Shown here one piece after another: positions 42,332 through 51,156 of a DNA stretch of 64,000 nt; position 1 is the first letter of the stretch, and each line of letters starts with the position of its first letter. The translations under genes were made by a program, and so were the position numbers. The DNA comes from Pontivivens nitratireducens (GTDB taxonomy: Bacteria > Pseudomonadota > Alphaproteobacteria > Rhodobacterales > Rhodobacteraceae). The stretch lies in assembly GCF_014235845.1 (NCBI RefSeq), contig NZ_JACJUQ010000006.1, forward strand, positions 62,001 through 126,000, in the 5' to 3' direction. The notes beneath the pieces were generated by a model that made no database searches, had not been told where the DNA came from, and saw nothing but the letters and a program-made list of their open reading frames with translations.

Positions 42332-43719
42332 GGCAGGTCGGGATATTCTCTTAGGACAAAGGCTACCTTCGCAGCGCCGGGCTTTTCAAAGGTGTCGGGC
42401 GCGACGAGATGAACGTCGGCCTTGAAGACAAGGGCGTCGCGCAGTCGCTGTTCGATCTTTTTCTTGAGCGCGGCATCGTCCTGGGCGTCACGGCCAGGCC
42501 CGCGTTCGACGATCACCGTCAGGGCGCCCTGTGTGGTGTGACCCTTGAAATCAGCCACGATCCGCATGACGCCGTTGGTTTCCGGCACCATTTCGGTGAT
42601 CACGCTGTTGATCGCCGAGGGAAAGACATTGGCCCCGCGTACGATCAGCATGTCGTCGGTCCGACCGGTGCAGCGAATCTTCGGTCCGGTGCGCCCGCAG
42701 GTGCATTCCGTATCGATGACTTCGATGTAGTCGCCGGACCGGAACCGCACCACGGGGCTCGCCTCGCGGCCGATCGCGGTATAGATCATTTCGCCCTCGG
42801 CGCCCTTTTCCCAGGGGATGATCTTGCCGCTTTCAGGGTCGAGCAGTTCGGTAATGATATAGTCCATGTTGACCATATGCATCCCTGACTGGGTCTCGCA
42901 TTCGGCCCAGTAGGTCACACCCAGATCGGTGCCGCCCAGCATTTCGCAGCATTTTGCGCCCCAGGCTTCTTCGATCTTTGCGCGAATTGCCGGAATGCCG
43001 CCGCCGGGTTCACCGCCGACGACCACCTGCTCGACACCCAGTTCGCTGGCCTTGCAGCCAAGGACCTCGGGCGCTTTTTCCGCCAGGTGCAGAACGAAAT
43101 TCGGGGCACCGACGATGCAGCGCGGGCGCGTGTCGGCGCAGGCGCGCAGCAGCCGTTCCACGCCACCATCCGCCCCGACCGGCACGTCGATCGTGCCCAT
43201 GTATTGCAAGCCCTGCATCACGGGGATACCGCCGACAAAGCCTTTCGCCAACGAAAATGCATGCAACACCATGTCGCCGGGCCGCACACCGTTGGCGAAG
43301 AAACAGCGCGCGGTCATTTCGTGCCACATCTCGGTATCGGCCTCGGTCAGCGCGACGTAGGACGGGCTGCCGGTTGTACCTGACGAGGCCTGCATCTGGA
43401 TGATGTCCGCCATCGGGGCCGCGCGGTGCTTGCCGAAGGGCGGCTCCGCGGCCAGGCTTTCGCGGATCTCGGTCTTGTAGGTGAAGGGCAGCTTTTGCAG
43501 ATCCTCGATGGTGCGGATGTCGTCGAAATCCACACCCGCCTCGGCCAGCTTCTCCTGATAGAAGGTGGAGTTCGCCTTGAGATAGGCCATCTGCGCGCGC
43601 AGACGCTCCTCCTGAATGCTGCGCACCTCGTTGAGGGGCTTGCCCTCGATCTCGTGCCAGAAGCGGTCGTTCACCTTATCGGCGGCGTCTTGCCGCCGGA
43701 AGCGCATTCCAAATTGCAT
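42328..43719 (-). CDS. PaaK-like acyl/aryl-CoA ligase
   Basis: 463-residue phenylacetate-CoA ligase-type enzyme with canonical motifs: P-loop QASSGTTGSPSYVALT, VVVGGEPGGG, LGGTDLG in place of the usual Y-G-x-TE, FRSGDYIEVID, and CTCGRTGPKIRCTGRTDDM (Cys pair and hinge). It would form the CoA ester of an aromatic or alicyclic acid. Start 43719 is chosen because AGGGAGG lies 6 nt upstream; longer starts overlap the dehydrogenase. It is co-translated with the carboxylase beta gene. Confidence 0.9.
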   Translation of the reverse strand: MQFGMRFRRQDAADKVNDRFWHEIEGKPLNEVRSIQEERLRAQMAYLKANSTFYQEKLAEAGVDFDDIRTIEDLQKLPFTYKTEIRESLAAEPPFGKHRAAPMADIIQMQASSGTTGSPSYVALTEADTEMWHEMTARCFFANGVRPGDMVLHAFSLAKGFVGGIPVMQGLQYMGTIDVPVGADGGVERLLRACADTRPRCIVGAPNFVLHLAEKAPEVLGCKASELGVEQVVVGGEPGGGIPAIRAKIEEAWGAKCCEMLGGTDLGVTYWAECETQSGMHMVNMDYIITELLDPESGKIIPWEKGAEGEMIYTAIGREASPVVRFRSGDYIEVIDTECTCGRTGPKIRCTGRTDDMLIVRGANVFPSAINSVITEMVPETNGVMRIVADFKGHTTQGALTVIVERGPGRDAQDDAALKKKIEQRLRDALVFKADVHLVAPDTFEKPGAAKVAFVLREYPDLP

Positions 43720-43745
43720 GTCGTCCTCCCTTCCGGGCCGCGCGA

Positions 43746-44906
43746 TCAATAGGATCGCGGCAGGCCCATGACCTTTTCACCGATAAAGCTGAGGCATAGT
43801 TCGCGGTTCACGGGTGCCGTGCGCAGCAGGCGTACCAGCGGATACATTTCGTACAGTCCGGTATCCTCGGTAAAACCGGATCCGCCATGGGCCTGAAGCG
43901 CGGCGTCCACGGCTTCGATCCCGGCCTCGGCCGCTGCGTATTTGGCCATGTTCGATGAGGCACCGGCGGGCAGTTTGTTGTCAAACTCCCACGCCGCGCG
44001 ACGGGTCATCAGACTGGCCATTTCCACGGCGGTATGCGCCTTGGCCATCGGGTGCTGCACACCCTGATGCGCCCCGATAGGCTGGCCGAAGACATTGCGC
44101 TCGGACGCGTAGGCCACGCCCTTGTTCAGCGCGAAACGGCCGATGCCGCAGCACAGCGCGGACAGGATGATGCGCTCGGGGTTGAGGCTGTCGAACAGGA
44201 TCGAGAAGCCCTCGTCCACTTCGCCCACCACGTCCTCGGGGCCCAGATCGACCTCGTCGAAGAACAGGGTCCACTGTTCCTCGGGCAGGGGGATCGAGAT
44301 CTTCACCCGCTGCTTGTCGACGCCCTTTTTCTTCAGGTCCACGGCAAACAGGGTGAAGCCGTCCGTCTTGCGGCTGACCTCCGTGTGCGGTTTGGTCCGC
44401 GCCACCACCAGGCAATAGTCCGATACCTCGGCACCCGTGATGAAGGTCTTTTCGCCCGACAGGCTGAACCGGTTGCCCCGGCGCTTGGCCAGCGTGGTGG
44501 CCTTCATCGTGTTGGAGCCGGCACCCGGTTCCGTGATCGCGAAGCAGAACTGGATATCGCCGCGGCAGGCCGCCGGCAGCAGTTCCTTCTTGTGGAACTC
44601 GGACCCGTGACTGGCGAGGTGAGCCAGCGACATGGTCGGCCCGACCACCATCATGAGAAGCGGAATGCCGTTATTGGCGGTGCCTTCCATGAACAGCGAC
44701 ATTTCTGTCATGCCCAGTCCGGCGCCGCCGTATTCCTCGGGCACCATGATGCCCAGGAAGCCGTCATCGGCAATTTTCTGAAACATCTCCTTGGGGAATT
44801 CGTGCTTGCGCGCGTGCTCCAGCCAATAGGAATTGTCGTATTTCTGTGCCAGCTGATCGCCATATTCGTAGATTTGGCGCTGTTCGTCGTTCAGGGTAAA
44901 ATCCAT
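43746..44906 (-). CDS. Acyl-CoA dehydrogenase 5 (IVD-type catalytic Glu)
   Basis: 386-residue acyl-CoA dehydrogenase. Motifs are IMVPEEYGGAGLGMTE, FAITEPGAGSNTMKATT, LSGEKTFITGAEVSDYCLVV and QPIGAHQGVQHPMAKAH. The catalytic base is Glu244 in LNPERI. The C-terminal YEGT region is absent and the protein ends GLPRSY, like dehydrogenase 1 at 9668; these two and the remnant at 35568 form one subgroup. It sits between a crotonase and the PaaK-like ligase in the leftward operon from site 6. Confidence 0.92.
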   Translation of the reverse strand: MDFTLNDEQRQIYEYGDQLAQKYDNSYWLEHARKHEFPKEMFQKIADDGFLGIMVPEEYGGAGLGMTEMSLFMEGTANNGIPLLMMVVGPTMSLAHLASHGSEFHKKELLPAACRGDIQFCFAITEPGAGSNTMKATTLAKRRGNRFSLSGEKTFITGAEVSDYCLVVARTKPHTEVSRKTDGFTLFAVDLKKKGVDKQRVKISIPLPEEQWTLFFDEVDLGPEDVVGEVDEGFSILFDSLNPERIILSALCCGIGRFALNKGVAYASERNVFGQPIGAHQGVQHPMAKAHTAVEMASLMTRRAAWEFDNKLPAGASSNMAKYAAAEAGIEAVDAALQAHGGSGFTEDTGLYEMYPLVRLLRTAPVNRELCLSFIGEKVMGLPRSY

Positions 44907-44915
44907 GGTTCTTCC

Positions 44916-45695
44916 TCAGCCCTTGAATTCAGGTTTGCGACGGTTCTCGAAGGCATCGAGCCCTTCGGCAACGTCGTCACTGGGCAGTGCGCGGACGGCT
45001 GCGTCGCGCTCAAGCCGCATTTGCTGGTCGATGCCGAGGTCGGCACCCTCCCGCGCCAACCGCTTCATTTCAGCGATACCCGGGCGGGACCGTGTGGCGA
45101 TCTTCTGGCAATATTCCAGGGCGGCCTCGTGCAGATCCGCGTCCGGTACGATGTAGTTGACCAGACCGCCCTCCTTGGCCTCATCCGCCTTGAGCCAGCG
45201 GGCCGAGAACATCAGGTCGAGCGCCCGGCGCTGTCCCATCAGGCGCGTCAGCCGTTGCGAGCCGCCCCAGCCTGGGATCAGCCCGAACTGCGCGTGCTGA
45301 TCGCCAAATTGGGCGGTTTCGGCCGCGAAACATACATCACATGCCAGCATCAGTTCGATCCCGCCGGCCAGACACAACCCCTGTACGGCCACTACGACAG
45401 GAAGAGGGGAGACTTCGAGCGCACGGAGGTTTTTCATGCCAAAGGCGATGAAATGGTCCAGCTCGACGGGATCGTTCAATTTACCTTTCACTTCAGTCAG
45501 ATCGGCACCGGTGCAAAAGTGCTTGCCCTGCGCGCGGATAAGGATCGCCCGGATATCCGGGTTCGCCTCGAATTCCGCCCGCGCGGCAGTTATGCGCTGG
45601 TGCACGTCCAGTGACAGGCAATTGAATTTCTCGGGGCGGGCCAGATCGATGATACCGGTGGTACCCTCGATGCTGGCGATGACAGGGTCGCTCAT
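44916..45695 (-). CDS. Enoyl-CoA hydratase/isomerase family protein 4
   Basis: 259-residue crotonase-fold protein. Oxyanion-hole segments are FCTGADLTEVKG and QGLCLAGGIELMLACD. The active-site stretch FGDQHAQFGLIPGWGGSQRL has His where hydratases have the first Glu, and ALDLMFSA has Asp at the second. Either a shifted acid-base pair or another reaction is possible. It overlaps the following-upstream dehydrogenase gene by 4 nt and would act right after it, as BadK-type hydratases do in alicyclic acid degradation. Confidence 0.85.
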   Translation of the reverse strand: MSDPVIASIEGTTGIIDLARPEKFNCLSLDVHQRITAARAEFEANPDIRAILIRAQGKHFCTGADLTEVKGKLNDPVELDHFIAFGMKNLRALEVSPLPVVVAVQGLCLAGGIELMLACDVCFAAETAQFGDQHAQFGLIPGWGGSQRLTRLMGQRRALDLMFSARWLKADEAKEGGLVNYIVPDADLHEAALEYCQKIATRSRPGIAEMKRLAREGADLGIDQQMRLERDAAVRALPSDDVAEGLDAFENRRKPEFKG

Positions 45696-46873
45696 TTCGA
45701 ACCTCCCTTCGCCCGCTTGTCGTATTGCAGCGCCATCCGGCCTACTTTTTCACGCGCGATCACCAGTTTCTGGATTTGCGCGGTGCCGTCCCCGATTTGC
45801 AGGCCGAGTACATCGTTGTAGCGCTGGTGATGCGGCAGGTCGGTGGTATAGCCGTAGTGCCCGTGCAGGATCAGACACTGGTGCAAAATCTCGCACGCGG
45901 TCTTGGGCAGATACCATTTGCACATCGCCGCTTGCGAGGTGTGGGGCAGGCCCTGGTCGCGCAGATCCAGCGTATAGTAGCAAAGCTGACGCATCATGGT
46001 CAGTTGGGTTTCCGCCTCGGCCAGCGGGAAGCTGACGCCCTGATACTGGACGATGGGCGCGCCGAATGCCTCACGCTCCTGAACATAGGCCCAGGTCTCA
46101 TCCACCGATGCCTGCGCGGCGCCCAGGCATTCCAGCCCGATCAGCGCGCGTGAATAGTCAAAGCCCGCCATGATCGTGCCAAAGGCGCGATCCTGTTCGG
46201 CCATCATGTTTTCGGCCGGCACGAAAACGTCGTCGAAAAACACCGATCCGCGCCCGACCGGCTTGGTGCCGATGTCGTCGAAATGGGTGCGCTTGACGCC
46301 CTCCTGATTCAGATCGACGAAAAAGGCGCTGACCCCGCGCGCGCCGCCGTCCTGATCGCCGGTGCGGGCGAAGACCACGGTCGCATCGGCCTGGCTGGCA
46401 AAGCTCATGGAGGTCTTCTCACCGTTCAGCCGCCATCCGTTGCCGGATTTCTCGGCCTTCAGGATCAGGTTCGCGGCATCCGATCCGCCGCGCGGTTCGG
46501 TCAGGCCCAGCCCGATAACGGCGTCGCCGGAAACAACCTTGGGCACCCATTCCGAAGCGATGTCCTTCGACGCGTGCTTGGCCACCATACCCCCCATGAG
46601 GGAGCCGAGAAGCTGCACATAGCTTGCGTTGAAATCGGCATAGGCGATCTCCTCGACGATCAGCCCGGACGTGACCGAGCTTTCGCCAAGCCCGCCGAAT
46701 TCCTCGGGCAGATCGGCGCCGATCAGGCCAAGTGCGCCCATTTCCTTGATCAGCGCGCGGTCAAAGACGTGCCCGCTGGCGCGTTTGAGATAGCTGGACG
46801 CCAATTTTTCCGTGGCGAATCGCTTCGCGGTTTCGCGGAACGCCTTTTGATCTTCTGTTGCCTGGAATTGCAT
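45692..46873 (-). CDS. Acyl-CoA dehydrogenase 6 with Asp at the catalytic site
   Basis: 393-residue acyl-CoA dehydrogenase. Motifs are ADLPEEFGGLGESS, GLTEPRGGSDAANL, LNGEKTSMSFASQAD, and ILHGHYGYTTDLPHHQRY. At the medium-chain-type position the sequence is QIGDGTAQI, Asp362 instead of Glu; the isovaleryl-type position reads FDYSRA with no Glu. Asp in this motif is what I recall of alicyclic (cyclohexanecarboxyl-CoA, AliB/BadJ-like) dehydrogenases, so an alicyclic acyl-CoA is a reasonable candidate substrate. First gene of the ten-member leftward operon from site 6. Confidence 0.87.
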   Translation of the reverse strand: MQFQATEDQKAFRETAKRFATEKLASSYLKRASGHVFDRALIKEMGALGLIGADLPEEFGGLGESSVTSGLIVEEIAYADFNASYVQLLGSLMGGMVAKHASKDIASEWVPKVVSGDAVIGLGLTEPRGGSDAANLILKAEKSGNGWRLNGEKTSMSFASQADATVVFARTGDQDGGARGVSAFFVDLNQEGVKRTHFDDIGTKPVGRGSVFFDDVFVPAENMMAEQDRAFGTIMAGFDYSRALIGLECLGAAQASVDETWAYVQEREAFGAPIVQYQGVSFPLAEAETQLTMMRQLCYYTLDLRDQGLPHTSQAAMCKWYLPKTACEILHQCLILHGHYGYTTDLPHHQRYNDVLGLQIGDGTAQIQKLVIAREKVGRMALQYDKRAKGGSK

Positions 46874-46913
46874 CGGTGCTACTCCCCATGACCGAAATTA
46901 TCTTCTTCCCTAA

Positions 46914-46942
46914 AATCTAACAAATGTTAGAATACAGATCAA
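46914..46942. promoter_or_regulatory. Divergent promoter/operator (site 6)
   Basis: CTAACA-AA-TGTTAG at 46917-46930. On the minus strand TTGATC (46942-46937), 17-bp spacer and TAGATT (46919-46914) drive the carboxylase/lyase operon, with the operator inside the spacer. On the plus strand TAGAAT (46928-46933) is a good -10 for the dienoyl-CoA reductase gene, but the matching -35 (CTTCCC) is poor. The site closely resembles site 8 including the flanking GATCAAGG. Confidence 0.8.
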
Positions 46943-46968
46943 GGGAAGTTTTGAGGAGGATGACCAGA

Positions 46969-49002
46969 ATGAAAAACACGCAGAAGGACAACTTCGCGAC
47001 CATGCTTTCGCCGATCCGCGCGGGGCAGCACACGCTACGAAACCGTGTCATCATGGGGTCGATGCACACCCGGTTGGAAACCGAGCCCGACGGCATCGCC
47101 AAACAGATCGCCTTCTACGCGGAAAGGGCGCGGGGGGAGGCGGCGATTCTGGTCACCGGCGGGTTCTCACCCAATGCGGAGGGCGTATTCGACCCCGAAG
47201 GCCCGCGTATCGACGACGCGGCGGAGGCGGAAAGCCTGCGCCCGATCTGCGAGGCGGTTCAGGCCGAGGGTAGCCTGCTTTGCGCGCAGCTTCTGCATGC
47301 CGGGCGCTACGCAAAGATCGAGGGATGCGTCGCGCCAAGCCCGATCCGCGCGCCGATCAACCGCTTCATTCCGCGCGAAATGACCGACGCTGATATTCGC
47401 CGCACCATCGAGGATTTTGCCAAGGCTGCCGAAAATGCGCAGGCCGCAGGCTTCGATGGCGTGGAGATCATGGGCTCCGAGGGATATCTTCTCAACGAAT
47501 TCACCGTCGTTCACACTAACAAGCGTGAAGACGAATGGGGGGGCAGCGCCGAGAATCGCCACCGTTTCCCGGTTGAGATCGTGCGCGCCGTGCGTGAGCG
47601 GTGCGGGCCTGATTTCCTCGCCATCTATCGGATTTCCGCCGCCGATCTGGTTGAGGGGGGCGCACCCACCGCTGAAATCACCGATCTGGCGCGCAAGATC
47701 GAGGCCGCAGGTGCCGATATCCTCAACACCGGCATCGGCTGGCATGAGGCCCGCGTGCCGACCATCGCCTATACGGTGCCCCGTGGCGCCTGGCGACAGG
47801 CTGCGGCGAATGTGAAGGCCGCCGTCTCGATCCCGGTGGTGGCTTCCAACCGAATCAACACGCCCCAGCTGGCGGAGGATATCCTGTCTTCCGGCGAGGC
47901 GGACATGATCTCAATGGCGCGGCCCTTTCTGGCGGATCCGCATTTCGTGAAGAAGGCGCGTGAGGGCCATGCCGACGAAATCAATACCTGCATTGCCTGC
48001 AACCAGGCCTGCCTCGATTTCATCTTTTCCGACCGTCCCGTCGGGTGCTTGGTCAACCCACGGGCCGGGCGCGAAACCGAGTTCCGCGACACGCCCACGG
48101 ACTCACCTCGGAAGGTGGCCGTAATCGGCGGCGGCGCAGCAGGAATGGCCACGGCTGCCGAGGCGGCGCGTCTGGGCCATGACGTCACCTTGTTCGAGGC
48201 ACAGGAAAAGCTGGGCGGTCAGTTGAATCTGGCGCGCGCGGCACCGGGCAAGGACGAGTTCGACGAGACCATCCGGTATTATTCCGGGCAGTTGGAAAAG
48301 CATGGCGTCAAGCTGCATCTGGGGAAGCGGGCCGGGCTGGACGATCTGAACGGTTTTGACCATGTGGTGATCTCCACCGGAGTGACGCCGCGCATTCCCG
48401 ATCTGCCGGGCATCGACCATCCCAGTGTCGCGACCTACGCCGAGGTCCTCTCGGGTGAGCGAGTGGCGGGTGACACCGTTGTGGTGATGGGGGCCGGAGG
48501 AATCGGTCATGACGTGGCCGAGTTCCTGGTGACCGAACCGGCGGAGGCCCAGAACGCCGATGCGTTCTGTCAGACTTGGGGCGTGGACCCGGAATTCGCA
48601 ATGTCCGGCGCGCTGGCGGGCGATCCGCTGGCACCGAAATCATCGCCGCGCAAGGTGATCATGCTTCAGCGGAAAACCTCGAAACCGGGTGCGGGGCTTG
48701 GCGTCTCGACAGGTTGGATCCTGCGCAATGCCCTGCGAAAGCACGGTGTCGAGGTCATGGGCGGCGTGGCTTATGATCGTATCGACGACGCGGGACTGCA
48801 TATTTTCATGGATGGAAAGCCCAGTGTGATCGCCGCCGATACGATCGTGCTTTGTACCGGTCAGGAACCGGAACGCGACCTGGCGCGGGAGCTGACCGCG
48901 CGCAACGTCACCGTCACCATGATCGGCGGCGCGAAGGAAGCCGCCGAGCTCGACGCGCTGCGTGCGATTGATGAGGGGGTCCGGCTGGCGCAGAGTCTCT
49001 GA
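46969..49002 (+). CDS. 2,4-dienoyl-CoA reductase-like FMN/FAD/4Fe-4S oxidoreductase
   Basis: 677-residue old-yellow-enzyme fusion of the FadH/BaiCD/trimethylamine dehydrogenase class. N-terminal FMN TIM barrel (1-330): NRVIMGSMHTRLE, CAQLLHAGRYA, and VHTNKREDEWGGSAENRHRF. 4Fe-4S cysteines 341, 344, 348 and 360 in the classic C-x2-C-x3-C-x11-C spacing. C-terminal FAD/NAD(P) domain with VIGGGAAGMATA and VVMGAGGIGHDVAEFL. It would reduce unsaturated acyl-CoA intermediates. The start at 46969 has GAGGAGG 9 nt upstream; the ATG at 46924 lies inside the operator. Confidence 0.9.
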   Translation: MKNTQKDNFATMLSPIRAGQHTLRNRVIMGSMHTRLETEPDGIAKQIAFYAERARGEAAILVTGGFSPNAEGVFDPEGPRIDDAAEAESLRPICEAVQAEGSLLCAQLLHAGRYAKIEGCVAPSPIRAPINRFIPREMTDADIRRTIEDFAKAAENAQAAGFDGVEIMGSEGYLLNEFTVVHTNKREDEWGGSAENRHRFPVEIVRAVRERCGPDFLAIYRISAADLVEGGAPTAEITDLARKIEAAGADILNTGIGWHEARVPTIAYTVPRGAWRQAAANVKAAVSIPVVASNRINTPQLAEDILSSGEADMISMARPFLADPHFVKKAREGHADEINTCIACNQACLDFIFSDRPVGCLVNPRAGRETEFRDTPTDSPRKVAVIGGGAAGMATAAEAARLGHDVTLFEAQEKLGGQLNLARAAPGKDEFDETIRYYSGQLEKHGVKLHLGKRAGLDDLNGFDHVVISTGVTPRIPDLPGIDHPSVATYAEVLSGERVAGDTVVVMGAGGIGHDVAEFLVTEPAEAQNADAFCQTWGVDPEFAMSGALAGDPLAPKSSPRKVIMLQRKTSKPGAGLGVSTGWILRNALRKHGVEVMGGVAYDRIDDAGLHIFMDGKPSVIAADTIVLCTGQEPERDLARELTARNVTVTMIGGAKEAAELDALRAIDEGVRLAQSL

Positions 49003-49025
49003 TAGGGGACAGTCGATCTGAGCAA

Positions 49026-49060
49026 GGTGCAGGCAGTTCGCCATATGGCCTGCCTGCACC
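49026..49060. terminator. Bidirectional hairpin terminator
   Basis: Perfect 11-bp arms, 49026-49036 and 49050-49060, with a 13-nt loop that itself contains the palindrome GCCATATGGC. It lies between the convergent reductase (ends 49002) and thioesterase (ends 49101) genes. No T-run is present on either strand. Confidence 0.75.
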
Positions 49061-49100
49061 GCCGACCCGTCGCGCAAAATCGGCAGGCGCGCGTACCCTG

Positions 49101-49556
49101 TCAGTCGGTAACGCCTGCCCGGCCCACCAGCGCCATCAGCGTTGCGGTCATCGTGGCGATCAGCTTTTCTTTCTGACCCTTCACCGCATAGGCACGCGCC
49201 TCGCAAATGGTCAGTGTTCTACCGGGTTTCACCACGTCGGCGACGAAACGAAACCGCTCACCATCGGCGGGGTTCAGCAGGTTGATCTTGAATTCCGCCG
49301 TCAGAACCGCCGCTTCGGGGGGCATCAGGGAAAAGCCTGCATATCCGCAGGCACTGTCCAGCGCGGTGGATACGATCCCGGCATGCAGGAAACCATGCTG
49401 CTGGGTCAGCGCGTCATTGTGCGCCATCTCCAGAACGATATGGCCGGGCGACAGGTCGGCAATGCTGATCCCCATCGTGCGCATGACGTTCTGGCGATCG
49501 AAACTGCTGCGCACACGCGCGTCAAAGTCAGGGTTCTTCGGCTCGAATTGCACCAT
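49101..49556 (-). CDS. PaaI-type hot-dog thioesterase 1
   Basis: 151-residue hot-dog thioesterase. The family motif HGFLHAGIVSTALDSACGYAGFSLMP is clear, followed by EFKINLLNPADGERF. It would hydrolyse stalled or toxic CoA esters and free CoA. It lies 9 nt after the AraC-type gene, at the distal end of the leftward group that begins with the BadH-like gene. Confidence 0.9.
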   Translation of the reverse strand: MVQFEPKNPDFDARVRSSFDRQNVMRTMGISIADLSPGHIVLEMAHNDALTQQHGFLHAGIVSTALDSACGYAGFSLMPPEAAVLTAEFKINLLNPADGERFRFVADVVKPGRTLTICEARAYAVKGQKEKLIATMTATLMALVGRAGVTD

Positions 49557-49565
49557 GGTGTGATT

Positions 49566-50318
49566 TTACTCCTGTTTTTCATTCATGATGACCAAGCTTA
49601 CCCGGTCCCTGAAATGCGTATCTTGTAACGAAAGGTCAAAAGGGCGTCTTTCCGCCTGTGAGCGGAGGGCCCCGGGCGAACTGCCAGCGAAGGATCGGCA
49701 GAACGCCGACATATGCGCTTGATCGTAATATCCGGCGTCCAGCGCAAGATCGCTCAATGACAGGGTGTTCCGGCTCGCCAGTCGCTTGAGCATCTGGCGA
49801 AAGCGCCGAATGGCGGCGAGCCGTCGTCTCGACACACCGGTGTCGGCCCGCGCCCTGCGACGCCCAGTTCGGTCGCTGACGGCATGTGGCGAAGCGGCGA
49901 AGCTCAACCCCCGGCCCAGATTGTCCAGCGCGGCCACCAGAGCGGGCAAATCGTCGTCGAACCGTTGTGCCCGCCGAAGTGCCACGGCCAACTGCTCCAC
50001 CGCCGCGCGGGCGGGCAAACTCTCCGGTCGCGCCGCCAGCCGCAGACCGGCGACGATGCCGCAAAACGGCGCGCGACGGTGAGCGAAGCCCGCGCGGGGC
50101 AGCGTGAGCGAGATATGCGGATCGCCGCCACCGTCCGTGCGCCCGCCCGGTGCCACCGAAAGGGTGAACAGATCGGTGGCGAAACGACCGCTGCCGCCAC
50201 CGCTCAACGTACCCGTGTCGCGGAACACGAAAAGATGGTCGATCTGCGCCACAGCATCCGCAGCCGGTGCCAGCTCAAGATAAAGCGGCGCGACCGTCCG
50301 CTCACTGGACGAAAGCAT
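49566..50318 (-). CDS. AraC family transcriptional regulator
   Basis: 250-residue protein with a C-terminal AraC-type double helix-turn-helix (about residues 150-240): LSDLALDAGYYDQAHMSAFCRSFAGSSPGAL is the second-helix hallmark, here quoted in two parts as LSDLALDAGYYDQAHMSAF and CRSFAGSSPGAL. The N-terminal part does not match a sensor domain I know. It overlaps the NmrA-like gene by 17 nt, so it is translated from the same mRNA. It may respond to a pathway intermediate or be a passenger of a separate NmrA/AraC pair. Confidence 0.85.
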   Translation of the reverse strand: MLSSSERTVAPLYLELAPAADAVAQIDHLFVFRDTGTLSGGGSGRFATDLFTLSVAPGGRTDGGGDPHISLTLPRAGFAHRRAPFCGIVAGLRLAARPESLPARAAVEQLAVALRRAQRFDDDLPALVAALDNLGRGLSFAASPHAVSDRTGRRRARADTGVSRRRLAAIRRFRQMLKRLASRNTLSLSDLALDAGYYDQAHMSAFCRSFAGSSPGALRSQAERRPFDLSLQDTHFRDRVSLVIMNEKQE

Positions 50319-51156
50319 CCCGATTCTCGACTACGAAATCACGGAACCGCCGCGCCGGGCGGCCCAGAACGTCACTGACCGTGGTCTCGATACCCCCCAG
50401 GTAGCCCTTGGGCGCGATGGAGGCCAGTTCCACCATCGCTGCGGCGACCTCGCTCTGCATTCCGCCGGAGATCATGGCCGCCTTTGCCTCATCCGCCGAG
50501 AGGTGCACGCAGGTGACGGCACGGCCGGTTTCCTCGGACAGGACAGCGGCGATCTCTTCTCCGGTCAGGGCCTCGGGGCCGGTCACGCCATATCCCTTGC
50601 CCGCATGGCCCGAACCGGTCAGGGCCTCCGCTGCGACATCGGCAATGTCGCGGGCGTCGATCCATGAGACGGGACCGCCCATGTCGTCATAATAGACCCC
50701 GTCCTTGGCGATGCTGTCAGCCTGCCACAGCAGGTTTTGCATGAAATAGGTCGGCTGAACGAAGGTCCAGTCGAGGCCGCTTTCCTTCAGCAATTCCTGA
50801 CTTTCGGAATGCCATTTTCCGAAGGTCAGCCCCGCCTTTGGCGACGCGCCAAGCCCGGTGGCCAGAACGACATGCTGCACGCCCGTCTTCTTGGCCGCCG
50901 CGATCGCGTTGGCCTTCCACTGACGCATGTCCAGATGCGCGGGTGTCACCAGATAGATCCTGTCCGCCCCGGAACAGGCCTGTTCCAGTGCGGACTGATC
51001 GTCGAAACGCGCGGTGACAGCCTCGCATCCCTTGGCCTTTAGGCCGTCGAGCTTGGCTGGATCGCTGGTAACGGCGCGCACCTTGGCGCCCTTGGCCAGA
51101 AGAGTATCGACAAGAGGTGCACCGGTGGTTCCGGTGGCTCCGAAGACGGTGATCAT
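50302..51156 (-). CDS. NmrA-like NAD(P)-binding protein
   Basis: 284-residue atypical SDR of the NmrA/HSCARG-like group. N-terminal VFGATGTTGAPLVDTLLAKG binds NAD(P). FVQPTYFMQNLLW and SWIDARDIADVAAEAL are further family segments; no Tyr-x3-Lys catalytic pair is apparent. Such proteins are often redox sensors or quinone/azo-type reductases. It overlaps the ligase gene by 4 nt and the AraC gene by 17 nt. Confidence 0.86.
   Translation of the reverse strand: MITVFGATGTTGAPLVDTLLAKGAKVRAVTSDPAKLDGLKAKGCEAVTARFDDQSALEQACSGADRIYLVTPAHLDMRQWKANAIAAAKKTGVQHVVLATGLGASPKAGLTFGKWHSESQELLKESGLDWTFVQPTYFMQNLLWQADSIAKDGVYYDDMGGPVSWIDARDIADVAAEALTGSGHAGKGYGVTGPEALTGEEIAAVLSEETGRAVTCVHLSADEAKAAMISGGMQSEVAAAMVELASIAPKGYLGGIETTVSDVLGRPARRFRDFVVENRDAFVQ

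Noticed and set aside
44034-45614. 526-codon plus-strand frame opposite dehydrogenase 5 and the crotonase
   Set aside because: Antisense shadow; composition and lack of motifs argue against a protein.
46924-46968. Longer N-terminus for the dienoyl-CoA reductase
   Set aside because: The upstream ATG is within operator site 6; GAGGAGG before 46969 decides the start.
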